Assembly: GCA_002011075.2 (NCBI GenBank) | Contig: MTMA02000006.1 | Span: 675,374-739,373 of the forward strand | DNA from: Candidatus Scotarchaeum otlingeri | Lineage (GTDB): Archaea; Thermoproteota; Nitrososphaeria; Geothermarchaeales; JDFR-13 | DNA length: 64,000 bases | Reading direction: 5' to 3' | Part shown: positions 53,535 through 62,609 of the stretch, piece by piece | How positions within the stretch are numbered: position 1 is the stretch's first letter | Layout: every line of letters starts with the position of its first letter | Translations under genes and position numbers: made by a program | Notes under the pieces: generated by a model | Database searches by the model: none | What the model was told of the DNA's origin: nothing | The model's input: only the letters and a program-made list of their open reading frames with translations

Positions 53535-55406
53535 CTATAGAGCCTTTTTCCTACTTATATCCCACCACACTGGAAATAATTCTTTTTTCCCCGGCAATAC
53601 AAAGCCGGCTAAATACTCATCCATAAAGTCGGCATCCTTAAGTAAATCGTAATATGCTATTAACTCAGCTACTTCTATAGCTTGTTCTCTATAATTCTTC
53701 GAGACCAATGTTAAATATGCTCCTCCGACTGAGCCATTACCGAGATATACTATCTCCGCATTAGAGAATTCAGGTATCAATCCTATAGCCATGGCATTAT
53801 TAGGATTTATATAGTTACCAAATGCTCCACAGATGAATACTTTAGATATATCACCGACGGAGAGCTTCATCTTCTTCATTAATACCGCGACAGCTGCGCA
53901 TGCAGCTGATTTCGAGTCGATCAAGTTTGCTATATCTTTTTCAGTTATGACTATATCCATTCCTACGCCGCTCTCCTCTTTAGGCACAACAATATATTCA
54001 TATCCATCTTGTCCTTCGCGAATATACGGAGAATCTAATTTTCTATTTATTTTACCCAGAGTATCTATAATTCCCTTCCTAAACATCTCGCTAACTAAGT
54101 CTATCAATCCAGACCCACAGATACCCTTCGGTTTGGCATTACCTATTACTTTATAATTTGCTTTTAGGGTATTAGCATCGATTGTCACCGATTCTATAGC
54201 CCCGGTGATTCCCCGCATCCCAAATCTTACTCCCCAACCCTCAAAAGCAGGTCCAGCGGCTGCTGTCGTGGCTAGCAACCATCCCTCTCCACCCAATACC
54301 ACCTCGACATTGGTACCTATGTCTATTAGTAGAGATATATCAGGCGATTTATGTATGCCCGATACGAGAATGTCGCCGATAGTATCTCCTCCTAAAAACC
54401 GTCCAGCAGCCGGTAAACAGTAGATTCTAGCATGAGGATTTACATCTAGACCTATATCGCCTACATCTATTATGAACGGATTTCGAGGGATTTCTACTTT
54501 AATTTTTGTTTCTAACAATGGACTTGGGTCTTCGCCGATAAATAGATATGTCATCACTGTATTACCTGCAACACACACATCATATATCTCGCTTGTTCTT
54601 AAACCATGTTTATTTATCATCTGTCTAATCAATCTATTTATTGATTCAACCACCGACTTCTGTAGTACTTTAAGTCCACCCTTATACTCCATTGCATAGG
54701 ATATTCTTGATACAAGGTCTTCTCCATATGCCAGTTGCGCATTATATTCAGAGAGAGAATCTATTATAGCTCCTGAATTCAAGTCTACTAGAAATACTAC
54801 GATCTTTGTTGTGCCAATATCAATGGCTAATCCGAATTTTTGTCTAGACGTATCTCCACCTTCTAGATCGATTAGTTTATATATATTGTTATCCGACCTT
54901 ATAATAGCTGTAACTCCTTCTCTATGAAGCCCCCTTAATATCCTGAGTTTATTTAAGATATGCTGTGGAAATTCTATCTCTCCATCAAAATAGTTACTTA
55001 TGTAATGTTGTAGGTCTTTTTCCACTGACTTCATAGGAATAAAGACTTTCTTTATAATCGGATTAGGCTTAATATGCGGTAGCTTGACATCTATCTGTAT
55101 CTTTTGTCCTTCTATTCGGGTCTCTGGCGGTATATATACATAACAATCGGAGAGACACCTTGATAAACAGGCTATTACATATCCCTTGTCAATCTCAGCT
55201 TGGGTCAATAGATCATTCTTACCATAACTTGTTTGTACATCTCCCTTTTCAATGATAACCTTGCATTTTCCACATTCTCCCTGACCACCACATACACTTC
55301 TTATGATTACGCCTGCTTCTCTAATAGCTTCTAATAAATTGGTTTCTTTAGGAACCGAAATCCTCTTTCCATATGGCTGAATAATCACTGTAACACTATT
55401 CGTCAT
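53535..55406 (-). CDS. RACo-type reductive activator of corrinoid protein (2Fe-2S plus DUF4445/ASKHA)
   Basis: RACo uses ATP to drive reduction of inactive Co(II) in the corrinoid Fe-S protein. The N-terminal [2Fe-2S] ferredoxin has Cys39, Cys45, Cys48 and Cys80 (CGGQGECGKC). The ATPase domain begins FGLAIDIGTTKIVVFLVDL (about residue 192) with ISLLIDIGTNVEVVLGG and the DUF4445 end VFICGAFGNYINP. RamA, the methyltransferase activator of methanogens, instead carries two C-terminal [4Fe-4S] sites, absent here. ATG 55406 is preferred to a TTG two codons upstream. Its stop codon abuts the cdhE stop on the other strand. Confidence 0.9.
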   Translation of the reverse strand: MTNSVTVIIQPYGKRISVPKETNLLEAIREAGVIIRSVCGGQGECGKCKVIIEKGDVQTSYGKNDLLTQAEIDKGYVIACLSRCLSDCYVYIPPETRIEGQKIQIDVKLPHIKPNPIIKKVFIPMKSVEKDLQHYISNYFDGEIEFPQHILNKLRILRGLHREGVTAIIRSDNNIYKLIDLEGGDTSRQKFGLAIDIGTTKIVVFLVDLNSGAIIDSLSEYNAQLAYGEDLVSRISYAMEYKGGLKVLQKSVVESINRLIRQMINKHGLRTSEIYDVCVAGNTVMTYLFIGEDPSPLLETKIKVEIPRNPFIIDVGDIGLDVNPHARIYCLPAAGRFLGGDTIGDILVSGIHKSPDISLLIDIGTNVEVVLGGEGWLLATTAAAGPAFEGWGVRFGMRGITGAIESVTIDANTLKANYKVIGNAKPKGICGSGLIDLVSEMFRKGIIDTLGKINRKLDSPYIREGQDGYEYIVVPKEESGVGMDIVITEKDIANLIDSKSAACAAVAVLMKKMKLSVGDISKVFICGAFGNYINPNNAMAIGLIPEFSNAEIVYLGNGSVGGAYLTLVSKNYREQAIEVAELIAYYDLLKDADFMDEYLAGFVLPGKKELFPVWWDISRKKAL

Positions 55407-55489
55407 ACACAAAAATATTATCCATAGGCTAAATTTGAATAGATATTCATATTAATGTTTTAAAACTATATAATAGTATTTTCACAGTC

Positions 55490-56281
55490 CTATATCGGTA
55501 TACCAATATTAACTGCTATATTTTTTACTGCTGATAACGCTGGTGATTCCTCTGGAATCTCCATTAGGGGAATACCCATCATATGGCATTTTTGTACATA
55601 GGGGTCCTCAGGGATATACCCTGCAACTTTAAAGCCTTCTCTCTCAGCCCACTCATTAAATAACTCAACATTATCGGGATGAAACCTATTTCCTACGAGA
55701 TAAATGTTCCTAATGTTTATATGAACCTCTCTAGCTATATCCCTAATCCTTATTGCTGTCTTCAGACTCATTTTTGAGGGATCGCACACTACAATCATCG
55801 TATTGACATCTCTATCGGTTCTTCTACTTAGATGCTCAAGTCCTGCTTCCATATCCATCAAAACAATATCGTAATTCGTAATCAATCTATCCAATATATT
55901 AGTCAATGCATTATTAACATAACAGTAGCAGCCCTCCCCCTCAGTGCGCCCCATAATAAGCAAGTCAAATTTCTCATGCTCCACGAGGGTCTCATATACC
56001 CATGCTTCAAGTAAGTCACTCTTAGATATGGAGAACGAGAGGCTACCTTCCTCGATTCTACGTTTTAATTCAGTCGCTTTTTTTCCAACTGTTGAATTGA
56101 CTTTCACACCTAGAACATCAGGTAAATTAGTATCCGGATCGGCGTCTACAACCAAAGTAGTATAGCTATTTTCGCTCGAGACGAGCGTCTTAAGTAATAA
56201 AGCTACGAAAGTCGTCTTACCTGTGCCACCTTTACCAGATACTGATATTACTTGTCTATCTAACGACCCATTCATTCCCAT
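55490..56281 (-). CDS. cooC: CooC-type nickel-insertion ATPase for CODH
   Basis: A MinD/CooC-family P-loop ATPase that matures the nickel sites of CODH or ACS. The deviant Walker A GKGGTGKTT occupies residues 16-24. Asp in VVDADPDTNLPDVLG, the Cys118-x-Cys120 pair in EGCYCYVNN (metal binding at the dimer interface) and IVLMDMEAGLEHLSR follow. Length (263) is typical. It lies next to the RACo-type gene and is probably co-transcribed with it (77-base gap). Confidence 0.92.
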   Translation of the reverse strand: MGMNGSLDRQVISVSGKGGTGKTTFVALLLKTLVSSENSYTTLVVDADPDTNLPDVLGVKVNSTVGKKATELKRRIEEGSLSFSISKSDLLEAWVYETLVEHEKFDLLIMGRTEGEGCYCYVNNALTNILDRLITNYDIVLMDMEAGLEHLSRRTDRDVNTMIVVCDPSKMSLKTAIRIRDIAREVHINIRNIYLVGNRFHPDNVELFNEWAEREGFKVAGYIPEDPYVQKCHMMGIPLMEIPEESPALSAVKNIAVNIGIPI

Positions 56282-56371
56282 TAAATTTAGTCTTACTAAG
56301 CTATATATTTAATAGATTAAACCCTAGAAAGACGAATTAATAACTCTTAATGGAATAAATAATTATTGGAT

Positions 56372-56962
56372 ATGTTCAGAACATTATGGAACTGGAATAA
56401 GACGCAGGAAAACATAAGATCGTTGCGTGGTAGATTAGGCTTCGATGATAAACCATATCTAGAGTTCCTGAAATTAAGACTATATCTGGATAGCGGGAAA
56501 GTGCTCGACTTATTGAGGAATGTTTATCTCGAAAACCTGGAGCCTATGATATACTATTTATTGTATATGTATTCAAAATCTAAGGAATATAATGAGACCA
56601 ATAAATTAATTTCATTTAAGAAGTTATATGGAGGTTCTCAATACTACAGTGCATTTTATAGTAGAGCTATAGGAAAGCTCAATCGATTTTTTAAAGATAA
56701 AATAGGGCTATTAGAAAAATCCTCATACCTACTTGGAGCATCCAGACTAGAATATGGAGATTTATCATTCAAGCTATACGCTCTCCCCCGTATACCACTA
56801 ATATTTATTTTTTGGGAAGGTTCAGAAGATATATCTTCTTCTTCAAACATATTATTCGATGAATCGGCCTCAAAATACTATACGGGTGAAGAGGCCTCGG
56901 TTCTTGCTGACCTTGCAGTTTTACGATTAATACATGCGTCAAGCCTCGTTAATAGCGACTGA
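56372..56962 (+). CDS. DUF3786 family protein
   Basis: The C-terminal part matches DUF3786: RLEYGDLSFKLYALPRIPLIFIFWEGSEDISSS then ILFDESASKYYTGEEASVLADLAV. DUF3786 genes often sit beside acetyl-CoA synthase or corrinoid activation genes in acetogens and sulfate reducers. Here it follows cooC and RACo, divergent from them. The N-terminal 100 residues are helical with no known motif. ATG 56372 is preferred to TTG 56366. Function unknown; a role in Wood-Ljungdahl enzyme activation is likely from context. Confidence 0.8.
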   Translation: MFRTLWNWNKTQENIRSLRGRLGFDDKPYLEFLKLRLYLDSGKVLDLLRNVYLENLEPMIYYLLYMYSKSKEYNETNKLISFKKLYGGSQYYSAFYSRAIGKLNRFFKDKIGLLEKSSYLLGASRLEYGDLSFKLYALPRIPLIFIFWEGSEDISSSSNILFDESASKYYTGEEASVLADLAVLRLIHASSLVNSD

Positions 56963-57064
56963 ATAATAGATAAAAAATATAGACATCGGATGTAAACGTA
57001 TTTTATTCAAAGATAAATTCTTGGAATAATCTCTATATTATTGTCTTTATATGTGGTGGTTATT

Positions 57065-58393
57065 ATGGAGGTCCCAAAAATTATTGTGGAACCGCCCGGC
57101 CCAAAATCTAGATCAATATTAGAGAAGAGGGAAAGATACGTTCCGCCAGGTGTCTTTAAGCTTCTGCCTATAGTTGTCAATAGAGCCAAAGGAGCTGTTG
57201 TGGAGGATGTGGATGGTAATCTATATATCGATTTCACTACCGGTATAGCTGTGACCAATACGGGGCATACGCCTACTAGCGTTGTCAAGGCGGTAAGGGA
57301 TCAAGTTAGAAGGGTTATCCATACTTGTATTCATATACTGACCTATGAGTCTTATATTGAGTTAGCTAAGAAACTTTCTCAATTAGCTCCCGGCGAATTT
57401 GAGAAGATGGCTTATTTCCTTAATAGCGGTGCAGAAGCGGTTGAAAACGCCGTTAAAGTTTCATACTATTATACTAATAGGAATGCCCTTATTACGTTTG
57501 AAAATTCTTTTCATGGCAGGACAATGCTGACTATGGCGTTAACGAGTAAAATCAAACCTTATAAGAAAGGTTTCAAGCCCTATATCCCGGGGATATTTCG
57601 TTTTCCATATGCTTATTGCTATAGATGCGTCTTTAATGCTGATTATCCCGATTGCGGATTGGCCTGTTTAGATTATATACATAGAGCATTTATTACACAT
57701 GTCGATCCATCGGATGTAGCGGCTATAATAGTAGAGCCTGTTCAAGGTGAAGGGGGCTATATAGTTCCACCGAGGGATTACATAGTAGGTTTAAGGGATA
57801 TTGCAGAGAAAAATGGAATGGTTTTTATAGACGATGAGGTTCAGAGTGGTATGGGGCGAACAGGATATTTCTTTGCAATAGAGCATTTCGGTGTATCTCC
57901 AGACCTAATTACTATGGCGAAATCATTGGGCTCTGGGCTTCCGATAGCAGCGGTAATCGGGAAGAGAGAAATACTTGAAAAAGTTCATGAGGGAGGAATT
58001 GGCGGTACCTTTGGAGGTAATCCATTATCATGTAGAGCAGGGTTGGAATCGATTGAGCTTGTAGCAAAGAATCTCGGTATAGCGAAGAGGATTGGGAGGC
58101 TCATGGAGAAACGGTTAAATGAACTATACGATAAGTATGAGGTTATAGGTGATGTTAGGGGACTTGGACCTATGATGGCTATCGAATTAGTAAAGGATAG
58201 AGAGACACGTGAGCCCGCGAAAGAGTTAACTAATAAGATAATAAATATCGCTATGAAGAAAGGTCTATTATTGATTAGTGCAGGGATATATGGTAATGTT
58301 ATTCGGCTTATTCCACCGATAAATATACCAAGAAAATTATTGAATAAAGGACTCGATATACTCGATGAGGCAATACATATAGCGATCTCATGA
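57065..58393 (+). CDS. Class III PLP aminotransferase (4-aminobutyrate/ornithine type)
   Basis: A 442-residue fold-type I enzyme. The N-terminal GAVVEDVDGNLYIDFTTGIAVTNTGH, the PLP phosphate motif NSGAEAVENAVKVS, IIVEPVQGEGGY, FIDDEVQSGMGRTGYFF and the PLP lysine in TMAKSLGSGLP are all present. Similar archaeal proteins act as GABA or ornithine aminotransferases or as broad amino acid racemases. A Cys-rich YCYRCVFNADYPDCGLAC insert (about residue 180) is common in the GABA type. The substrate cannot be settled. ATG 57065 is chosen over an upstream start. Confidence 0.85.
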   Translation: MEVPKIIVEPPGPKSRSILEKRERYVPPGVFKLLPIVVNRAKGAVVEDVDGNLYIDFTTGIAVTNTGHTPTSVVKAVRDQVRRVIHTCIHILTYESYIELAKKLSQLAPGEFEKMAYFLNSGAEAVENAVKVSYYYTNRNALITFENSFHGRTMLTMALTSKIKPYKKGFKPYIPGIFRFPYAYCYRCVFNADYPDCGLACLDYIHRAFITHVDPSDVAAIIVEPVQGEGGYIVPPRDYIVGLRDIAEKNGMVFIDDEVQSGMGRTGYFFAIEHFGVSPDLITMAKSLGSGLPIAAVIGKREILEKVHEGGIGGTFGGNPLSCRAGLESIELVAKNLGIAKRIGRLMEKRLNELYDKYEVIGDVRGLGPMMAIELVKDRETREPAKELTNKIINIAMKKGLLLISAGIYGNVIRLIPPINIPRKLLNKGLDILDEAIHIAIS

Positions 58394-59554
58394 ATCACCT
58401 AAGAATCTCTCTAATCGCTTAAGAGCTAATCTTAGCTTTTCAATATTTAGTGATGCAGAGACTCTAACGAAGTTATCGTATCCTCCGAACCCTTCGCCTG
58501 GAGCAAAACATAGATTTTCCTTCACGAGGAGGTCATAACAGAATCTGTATGAATTATTATATTTTTCAGGTATCTTCATGAATATATAGAAAGCGCCCTC
58601 AGGCCTCAAAAAACTCATCCCCATCTTCTTGAGTCCACGGCTCATAAAGTCTGTATTTCTCCATAATATCCTGATATTTTCTACTGCTATCCATGGCATT
58701 TCAAGAGCCTTAAGCCCGGCATACTGAATAAATACTGGTACATTAGTGAAATAGAGTTGCTGTAGTTTCGCAAATTTTGATAGTAACTCGTTATTCGGGG
58801 AGATGATATATCCTAATCTAAAGCCTGTCATCGAATAACTCTTGGAGAATGAATATAGACATATTACTTTATCATAGTCATATGATAGCATACTATAGAA
58901 TTTCTTTCTGGAGAAATCATGGTAGACTTCATCCGAAATAATGACCGCATTATTTTCACGGGCAAAATCTATTATCGTCTTTATACTCTTATTATCCCAT
59001 ACTTTACTCGTAGGATTATTGGGATTGTTCACCATTATAATCCCGACAGATCTACGGATATCAAATAGATCGTCTGTAGGTGACCACCCATCTTCCATCC
59101 TTGTCTTGTAATTCACATAATCGATACCCATTTCTTTGAGCAATGTATGATATAAGCCCCAAATGGGAGATATAAGCAACACTGATTTCCTAGGTTGATA
59201 AAATGCCCGTAAAGATATGTATATAGCCGATTTACTTCCTATGGTAACTATAACATTGTCTCTCGAAATGTCTGTTCTTAGCCTTAGGGACATATTTTCC
59301 GCGATTTTTTCTCTTAACTCATCTAATCCTAACGGATTAGAGTAATGTGTATATCCTTCTAGCGCCTTTAAACTCATTTCATCTATAATTCTCGGGTCAG
59401 TGGGTATATCGGGATCTCCATATTCTAAGTGAATTACGCTATATCCCTTCTCTTCTTGTTGTCTAGCCAGCCTATAAACCTCATAATATGGTGGAATTTT
59501 GTCTTCTTTTTTCTCTGGCAATTCTATATTCCCCCAACTAAAAATAATATTCAA
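58388..59554 (-). CDS. Class I/II PLP aminotransferase (aspartate/aromatic type)
   Basis: A 388-residue fold-type I aminotransferase with HLEYGDPDIPT near the N-terminus, NNPNNPTSKVW, the Asp in ISDEVYHDF, the PLP lysine in SFSKSYSMTGFRLGY, and a substrate-carboxylate Arg in FVRVSAS. It probably transfers amino groups between 2-oxoglutarate and aspartate or aromatic amino acids. The TTG at 59554 has no ribosome site; TTG 59521 follows a GGGGG run and may be the real start. Its 3' end overlaps the previous gene by six bases. Confidence 0.85.
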   Translation of the reverse strand: MNIIFSWGNIELPEKKEDKIPPYYEVYRLARQQEEKGYSVIHLEYGDPDIPTDPRIIDEMSLKALEGYTHYSNPLGLDELREKIAENMSLRLRTDISRDNVIVTIGSKSAIYISLRAFYQPRKSVLLISPIWGLYHTLLKEMGIDYVNYKTRMEDGWSPTDDLFDIRRSVGIIMVNNPNNPTSKVWDNKSIKTIIDFARENNAVIISDEVYHDFSRKKFYSMLSYDYDKVICLYSFSKSYSMTGFRLGYIISPNNELLSKFAKLQQLYFTNVPVFIQYAGLKALEMPWIAVENIRILWRNTDFMSRGLKKMGMSFLRPEGAFYIFMKIPEKYNNSYRFCYDLLVKENLCFAPGEGFGGYDNFVRVSASLNIEKLRLALKRLERFLGDS

Positions 59555-59574
59555 TTCATTGATTATCTATGTTA

Positions 59575-60561
59575 TTATGATATACTCCAATTCATATACT
59601 TCAATATTCTCTTTACTATGACATCAGTATCATTTTTTGATGTTATTACGCCGAGTACATCGCTTCTTCCCCCTGCTACATATCCTTCCTCCTGAAGGTT
59701 AATTAGAAGGTCTTTAAGATCTACATTGTAATTATATGGCAGTCTTATGAATACTTGGTCTCTATCTTCGAAGAATCCCCGATTCACCAGTAATATAGGT
59801 ATCCCTCTTTTCCATGCGAATCTACGGGCCAATGGTGATATAACATAATATTTAGAGCTGAAATCGAAGAATACATATTTTTCATCTCTTAATTCATCTA
59901 GAGCCCTCTTCTCCAACTCTTCAAGTTCTTGGTTGAATAATTCCCTATTTCTAATCCACCTATCATTATCTCTTATTTGTCCAATATCTTTAATGTTGGA
60001 CAACAGGTCAATAGCGCTATACACCCCATCGATATCCATAACCTGATAATTAGAATCTATGAGTTCTACAGCTTCATTTAATTGTTCTATATCTATACCC
60101 ACTCTCCTATTATATATCTCTATCATTCTCCAAACTCTTAGGCCGGTAGCTTTGTATCCATGATCTCCAACGACCCCGAGGATTATTGGTATCGATAATT
60201 CAAGGCTATAGTGGGTCTTTATTACCCACGTCGTAGAGGGATACATCGATAGGCTCTCTCCCCTGATAATAGGATTTATGATTTGTATACCTTCGATAGC
60301 CTTCCATAAGTGGTGATCAAGTATCACAGTTTTCATGCCGATCTTCTTTTTCAAATATATCAGGTTTTCCCTTGGTAAGGCGTAGTCACATATGAAGACA
60401 GCCTCATATTTATTCAACTCTAATTTTTCCAGCTCCGTTTCGGAGAGGGAGAATTCACCTATCCTAGGTACGTAGACCTGGGAATCAGGATACATTCTCT
60501 TGAGTAATGCTGCTGATGATATGCCATCAGTATCCCAATGGGTAATAATTAATATAGTCAT
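59575..60561 (-). CDS. DHH-family phosphoesterase (RecJ/nanoRNase-like)
   Basis: The 328-residue protein has DHH-family motifs: HWDTDGISSAALL (residues 8-20), ICDYALPREN (motif II) and LDHHLWKAIEG (DHH motif, about residue 83). Manganese-dependent family members include RecJ exonuclease, GAN and nanoRNases. A C-terminal substrate domain ends with VAGGRSDVLGVI, related to DHHA1's GGG motif. The substrate is unclear; a nuclease or oligonucleotide phosphodiesterase is likely. Confidence 0.82.
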   Translation of the reverse strand: MTILIITHWDTDGISSAALLKRMYPDSQVYVPRIGEFSLSETELEKLELNKYEAVFICDYALPRENLIYLKKKIGMKTVILDHHLWKAIEGIQIINPIIRGESLSMYPSTTWVIKTHYSLELSIPIILGVVGDHGYKATGLRVWRMIEIYNRRVGIDIEQLNEAVELIDSNYQVMDIDGVYSAIDLLSNIKDIGQIRDNDRWIRNRELFNQELEELEKRALDELRDEKYVFFDFSSKYYVISPLARRFAWKRGIPILLVNRGFFEDRDQVFIRLPYNYNVDLKDLLINLQEEGYVAGGRSDVLGVITSKNDTDVIVKRILKYMNWSIS

Positions 60562-60640
60562 AAAATAGTAATCTATATAGTAATCTATGTATATTGATAT
60601 AAAAAAAGGGGATAATTAATTAAATGAGGTAAAGAGCGAC

Positions 60641-61489
60641 ATGATACGATACACATTTATGACAATTCTAATAACCATACTGATTCTCGGTGTAATGTCT
60701 GTATCACTCGTATCCTCACAGCAAATGTCTTGGATAATAACAAAAAGAACAGGTAATTGGGAAAAAGTTGAGCCTCAAGACTTTTCAACAGATATGGGGC
60801 CTGAGAAAGCAGAACTAGAGTTTAAGGCTAGTGGGATAAGACTAGGTTATATAAGGTTAACATTTAATATCGATTTACAAGGAACATCAGGTGCTAATAT
60901 AACAGGAAAAATAATATTTAGAGCTGAGGAGCTCGAATTTGAGATTAGATATATAGAGTCCTTCATACCCGGAATCTATGGGTTGAACGACAAGATTGCT
61001 AATAGATTAGTTATTATCCATAAAAATAAGGTATTAACGGACACCATAGAATACGCTAACTGGCCATCCGACTCTAGGCTAAACAACAGATTATATATAT
61101 GGATATGGCGTTCAAGTGATAATACTCTTACCTGGATAATAAGCGATGGCTATATGCAAGCAGGAAATAATTTAGGCGTATTCTACAATGGCTCCTTAAA
61201 TTATAATAATGAAGAATTAACTCTTACGCTGACAGGGATGAAAGAGGTGACGAATGGCGATGGCAGATTAGTAGCATATCTAATATATAATGAATTAGAT
61301 GCTTCGGGCGCCGTATTTGAGGAGTTTCAATTGAGTGTATTAGATTATGGATTTAATAGTTTCTTTTATTTCTCGATATCCTTTTTCATAACTGTTATGA
61401 CCGGTCACCTTCTCCATCGTAGTCTGGAGAGAGAACTAAGGATAAAAGCCGAGGCACTGGCTAAAGCCAAAGAGAAAAAGAAAAAATAA
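60641..61489 (+). CDS. Exported, membrane-anchored protein of unknown function
   Basis: An N-terminal hydrophobic segment (about residues 6-26) ending in VSSQQ looks like a signal peptide or anchor. About 200 residues of beta-rich extracellular sequence follow. A C-terminal helix (about residues 238-258) and a Lys/Arg/Glu-rich tail ending in five Lys would lie in the cytoplasm. I do not recognise a family. It could be a surface-layer-associated or envelope protein. It stands alone and is convergent with carbamate kinase. Confidence 0.6.
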   Translation: MIRYTFMTILITILILGVMSVSLVSSQQMSWIITKRTGNWEKVEPQDFSTDMGPEKAELEFKASGIRLGYIRLTFNIDLQGTSGANITGKIIFRAEELEFEIRYIESFIPGIYGLNDKIANRLVIIHKNKVLTDTIEYANWPSDSRLNNRLYIWIWRSSDNTLTWIISDGYMQAGNNLGVFYNGSLNYNNEELTLTLTGMKEVTNGDGRLVAYLIYNELDASGAVFEEFQLSVLDYGFNSFFYFSISFFITVMTGHLLHRSLERELRIKAEALAKAKEKKKK

Positions 61490-61496
61490 GCATTAT

Positions 61497-62435
61497 TTAT
61501 GGGAATATATGAGTTCCCTCCCCCTCCACCAAATTCTCCTTTGCCTTTTCAAGATGCCCTATAATGCCTTCAGACCCTCCATTCGCCAGAAACCGGATTA
61601 TTGCTTTAACTTTAGGCCCCATACTTCCCGTTTTAAAGTGTCCCTCTGCATGATACTTCTTGATTTCATCGAGATTTGTTTCTCGCAGCAGCCTTTGATG
61701 TGGAGTATTATAATCCAGGTAGACGCCCTCTACATCGGTTAAGATCATCATCTTACTGGCACCTAACTGGGTTGCTAGCCTCTCACTAGCAAGGTCTTTA
61801 TCAATGACAGCGTCTACCCCTATAAGTTGTCCTTCCTTCTCAATCACTGGTATGCCGCCTCCGCCACAAGCTATAACTATAGAATCATCCTTCACCAATC
61901 TTTTTATTACATCTATCTCGACTATCCTCTTTGGATCTGGGGAAGGTACGACTCTTCTATATCCCCTTCCGGCATCATCAATAATCACCCAGTCAGGATG
62001 GAGTCTAGATATCTCCTGTAGTTCTTCTTTCCTATAAAAGGGTCCTATGGGCTTAGTGGGATTATTGAATGCAGGGTCATTTCTGTCAACGATTACTTGG
62101 GTAACGACTGTGGCAACACTAATATCTATCTTTCTCTTGATAAATTCATTTACTAATGCTTGTTGGATCATATAGCCTATAAACCCCTGTGTTTCTGCGC
62201 CAGCCACGTGTAAAGGGAATGGCGGCACTAACGTTTTAGCAGCGTCATATCTAATCATAGTAGCGCCAACCTGGGGTCCATTTCCATGAGTGATTACTAT
62301 TCTATACCCTAGCTCTATAATATCAGCTAGCTTACTCACCGTCTCTGTGATATTGTAATATTGCTCCTCATAACTTCCTCTTTCACCGCGTTTTAGGATG
62401 GCGTTGCCTCCTAATGCTATTACCAGTATATTCAA
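61497..62435 (-). CDS. arcC: Carbamate kinase
   Basis: Interconverts carbamoyl phosphate plus ADP with ATP, CO2 and ammonia. The 312-residue amino-acid-kinase-fold protein has IALGGNAILKRGERGSYEEQ, GYRIVITHGNGPQVGATMIRYDAAK, VIACGGGGIPV and VIDKDLASERLATQLGA. TTG 62435 follows GGAGGG and puts the conserved strand at the N-terminus; an upstream TTG lies before the site. No arginine deiminase or ornithine carbamoyltransferase is nearby, so direction is uncertain. Confidence 0.93.
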   Translation of the reverse strand: MNILVIALGGNAILKRGERGSYEEQYYNITETVSKLADIIELGYRIVITHGNGPQVGATMIRYDAAKTLVPPFPLHVAGAETQGFIGYMIQQALVNEFIKRKIDISVATVVTQVIVDRNDPAFNNPTKPIGPFYRKEELQEISRLHPDWVIIDDAGRGYRRVVPSPDPKRIVEIDVIKRLVKDDSIVIACGGGGIPVIEKEGQLIGVDAVIDKDLASERLATQLGASKMMILTDVEGVYLDYNTPHQRLLRETNLDEIKKYHAEGHFKTGSMGPKVKAIIRFLANGGSEGIIGHLEKAKENLVEGEGTHIFP

Positions 62436-62609
62436 TAACCCTCCCTCCAATCACTATAACCGCATATTACGCCAGATATAAATATTATTATCGATGTACT
62501 CATGTATAAACCATATAATCTAAACATATTGAGGAAAATGTTTATGTCTTCAAATATATCAGAATTTATTATTAATATTTACATGTCATGATATATTGGT
62601 GTTTAGAGC

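Noticed and set aside
24632-56962. Methanogenesis (mcr, mtr) within the island
   Set aside because: I looked for McrA/B/G and Mtr motifs and found none; all C1 genes fit the CO2-to-acetyl-CoA pathway.
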